64,000 nucleotides of DNA from Tubulanus polymorphus (Eukaryota; Nemertea; Palaeonemertea; Tubulaniformes; Tubulanidae). A model generated the notes under the pieces. That model had not been told where the DNA came from, searched no databases, and saw only the letters and a list, made by a program, of their open reading frames with translations. The DNA lies in assembly GCF_964204645.1 (NCBI RefSeq), contig NC_134029.1, forward strand, positions 15,492,850 through 15,556,849, written 5' to 3'. Shown piece after piece: positions 62,802-64,000 of this stretch; the first letter of the stretch is position 1, and every line of letters begins with the position of its first letter. A program made the position numbers and the translations under genes.

Positions 62802-64000
62802 AAAGATGGGAATTGTAGTAAATTGAAATATCGATACATAGAATAAAATGCATTGACAGATTCGAACCTAATATGCTGTGTAAACGTCAAATATGATTCA
62901 GCTTTGAAACCGAACATACGCGGACGTACAATCACAAATATCAATTTATTTGACCAGCCATTTATTTTGGCATTCAAACATCATGATACTGTATTATCAC
63001 CATCCTTAAAAATGGATCTGTCCTATTAAGAACTCATCTTAAGCACCTGCTGAGTCGATAGATTGAGTGAATTTACAGATAAGAACGTATTATGATTTAG
63101 AATAGATTTAAGAAGTTAATTTTTTATTGAAATATTTGAATAAATACATATATCGTAGTGTAGATTCAATCAATAAATTATGAATTGATTTGGTCTGGGT
63201 TTCCGGCCGATGTTGATTTTGGCTTTTATGGATTACAAATTCTACAGTGATAAACAATTGATACCTGCAACATGTGTGTAAATCAAACCTATTCCACTAG
63301 TTGCGTGTGTTTCCTAATAAACAGGAGAGTCACTCTTGATCCGAGTTATTAGAAAAATAATGTTCATTTACTTATAGAAATTCATTGCCTTTTTGGAAAT
63401 TCTGTAATAATATTTGTTCTGTCCTAATTTTTATTACTGTATGAACCAATGATATGCTTTGTAAATATGATGTAATAAAATAAATTTGAATTTGAATTAA
63501 ATTTGAACATGAGAATCAAGCATAACTTCTGTTTTTTCAACTTGTCTTTTGTTAACAGTTCCAGAGTTTCAATTACAATCAAATCCAAATTGGCTAAAAA
63601 GTACATAGGACTAAATGAAATGAACCGTTAGTTACTGCAAACCTATTCCGGTGTTATGTCGATCGTGTTGAATCACTTTCCTTGAGTTGAAAGAATCAGA
63701 TCTTCTATGGTGCAACATCGGTCGAAGAGAGATATCTTGGTGTTGACTGTCCTTGACCATCTAACTTCATGCGTTTGACATTGGAATCAGCATCATACCC
63801 ATTTGAACTGCAAAATATTCATACAACATCAAAACCTACAGTACATGTATACAGTAATCAAACTTTCACCGATGTTGGATATTTGAATGAACGTTGGGCT
63901 TATTTCAGTATTCTAAAGCAGGAAATAATAAGCCCAATAAATAGGCCCTATTCCCATTGGAACAATTGTATAATGCGTACAGCAGCACTTATCAGTCAAG
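62802..64000. other. fibrillin intron sequence, no feature
   Basis: No exon, RNA gene or transposon protein recognised to the end of the window. Confidence 0.4.

Overview
This is eukaryotic animal DNA, most likely from a marine lophotrochozoan and probably a mollusc. Three spliced exons of a fibrillin-like gene lie on the plus strand: 8756-8881, 60974-61123 and 61418-61591. All are phase 1-1 and encode, in order, a calcium-binding EGF domain, most of a TB (8-cysteine) domain, and the end of that TB domain plus another cbEGF. If they belong to one transcript, the window is mainly one ~52 kb intron (8882-60973) filled with transposable elements. The mollusc guess rests on a pearl-like element (about 154-bp core repeats plus an ACGG microsatellite), a tRNA-derived SINE and the BEL/Pao content. 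I cannot name the species.

Layout. 1-3047: BEL/Pao pol with one in-frame stop. 3269-4990: decayed Ty3/gypsy, minus strand. 8756-8881: fibrillin exon. 9617-11733: 2.1-kb mini-Polinton with 6-bp target-site duplication (TSD) CACGGA. 11740-12930: LINE reverse transcriptase relic, minus strand. 12945-15501: diverged Polinton PolB relic. 15502-16675: another internally deleted Polinton end-fragment. 16748-38588: a structurally complete Polinton/Maverick (21,841 bp) with TSD TCTGTC, ~600-bp terminal inverted repeats (TIRs) and AGT...ACT ends, inserted in a small TTA-flanked element. 39509-39790: a possible host 5' exon with promoter, minus strand. 39905-45955: deleted Polinton in plus orientation, interrupted by a 1.8-kb repeat insertion with a SINE. 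45956-52598: Polinton in inverted orientation, without PolB. 53-58 kb: more repeats and a gypsy gag relic. 60974-61591: fibrillin exons joined by a GC-AG intron.

The complete Polinton carries a protein-primed-type DNA polymerase B with N-terminal zinc fingers and an HNH/EndoVII-like insert, a small replication-side protein, penton-like and double-jelly-roll major capsid proteins, several small membrane and coiled-coil proteins, a packaging ATPase, a chromodomain retroviral-type integrase and a separate HNH endonuclease. Genes run outward-in from the left end (plus) and from the right end (minus), converging at about 32.7-33.4 kb. Structural genes start at a shared TAAATAAATG-type motif; PolB and its neighbour share a different upstream block. 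Scattered nonsense codons and frameshifts show the copy is no longer fully coding, although many genes are intact.

The most unusual structure is at the termini. Each end of these elements is itself a complete AGT...ACT palindrome (105-405 bp) with a distinct tip, and solo or near-solo palindromes of the same family occur separately. The 2.1-kb mini-element uses the same kind of ends and carries genes absent from the large copy. Other leads are a GC-rich in-frame peptide shared by three unrelated Polinton genes and a 125-bp tandem repeat with compensatory stem changes.
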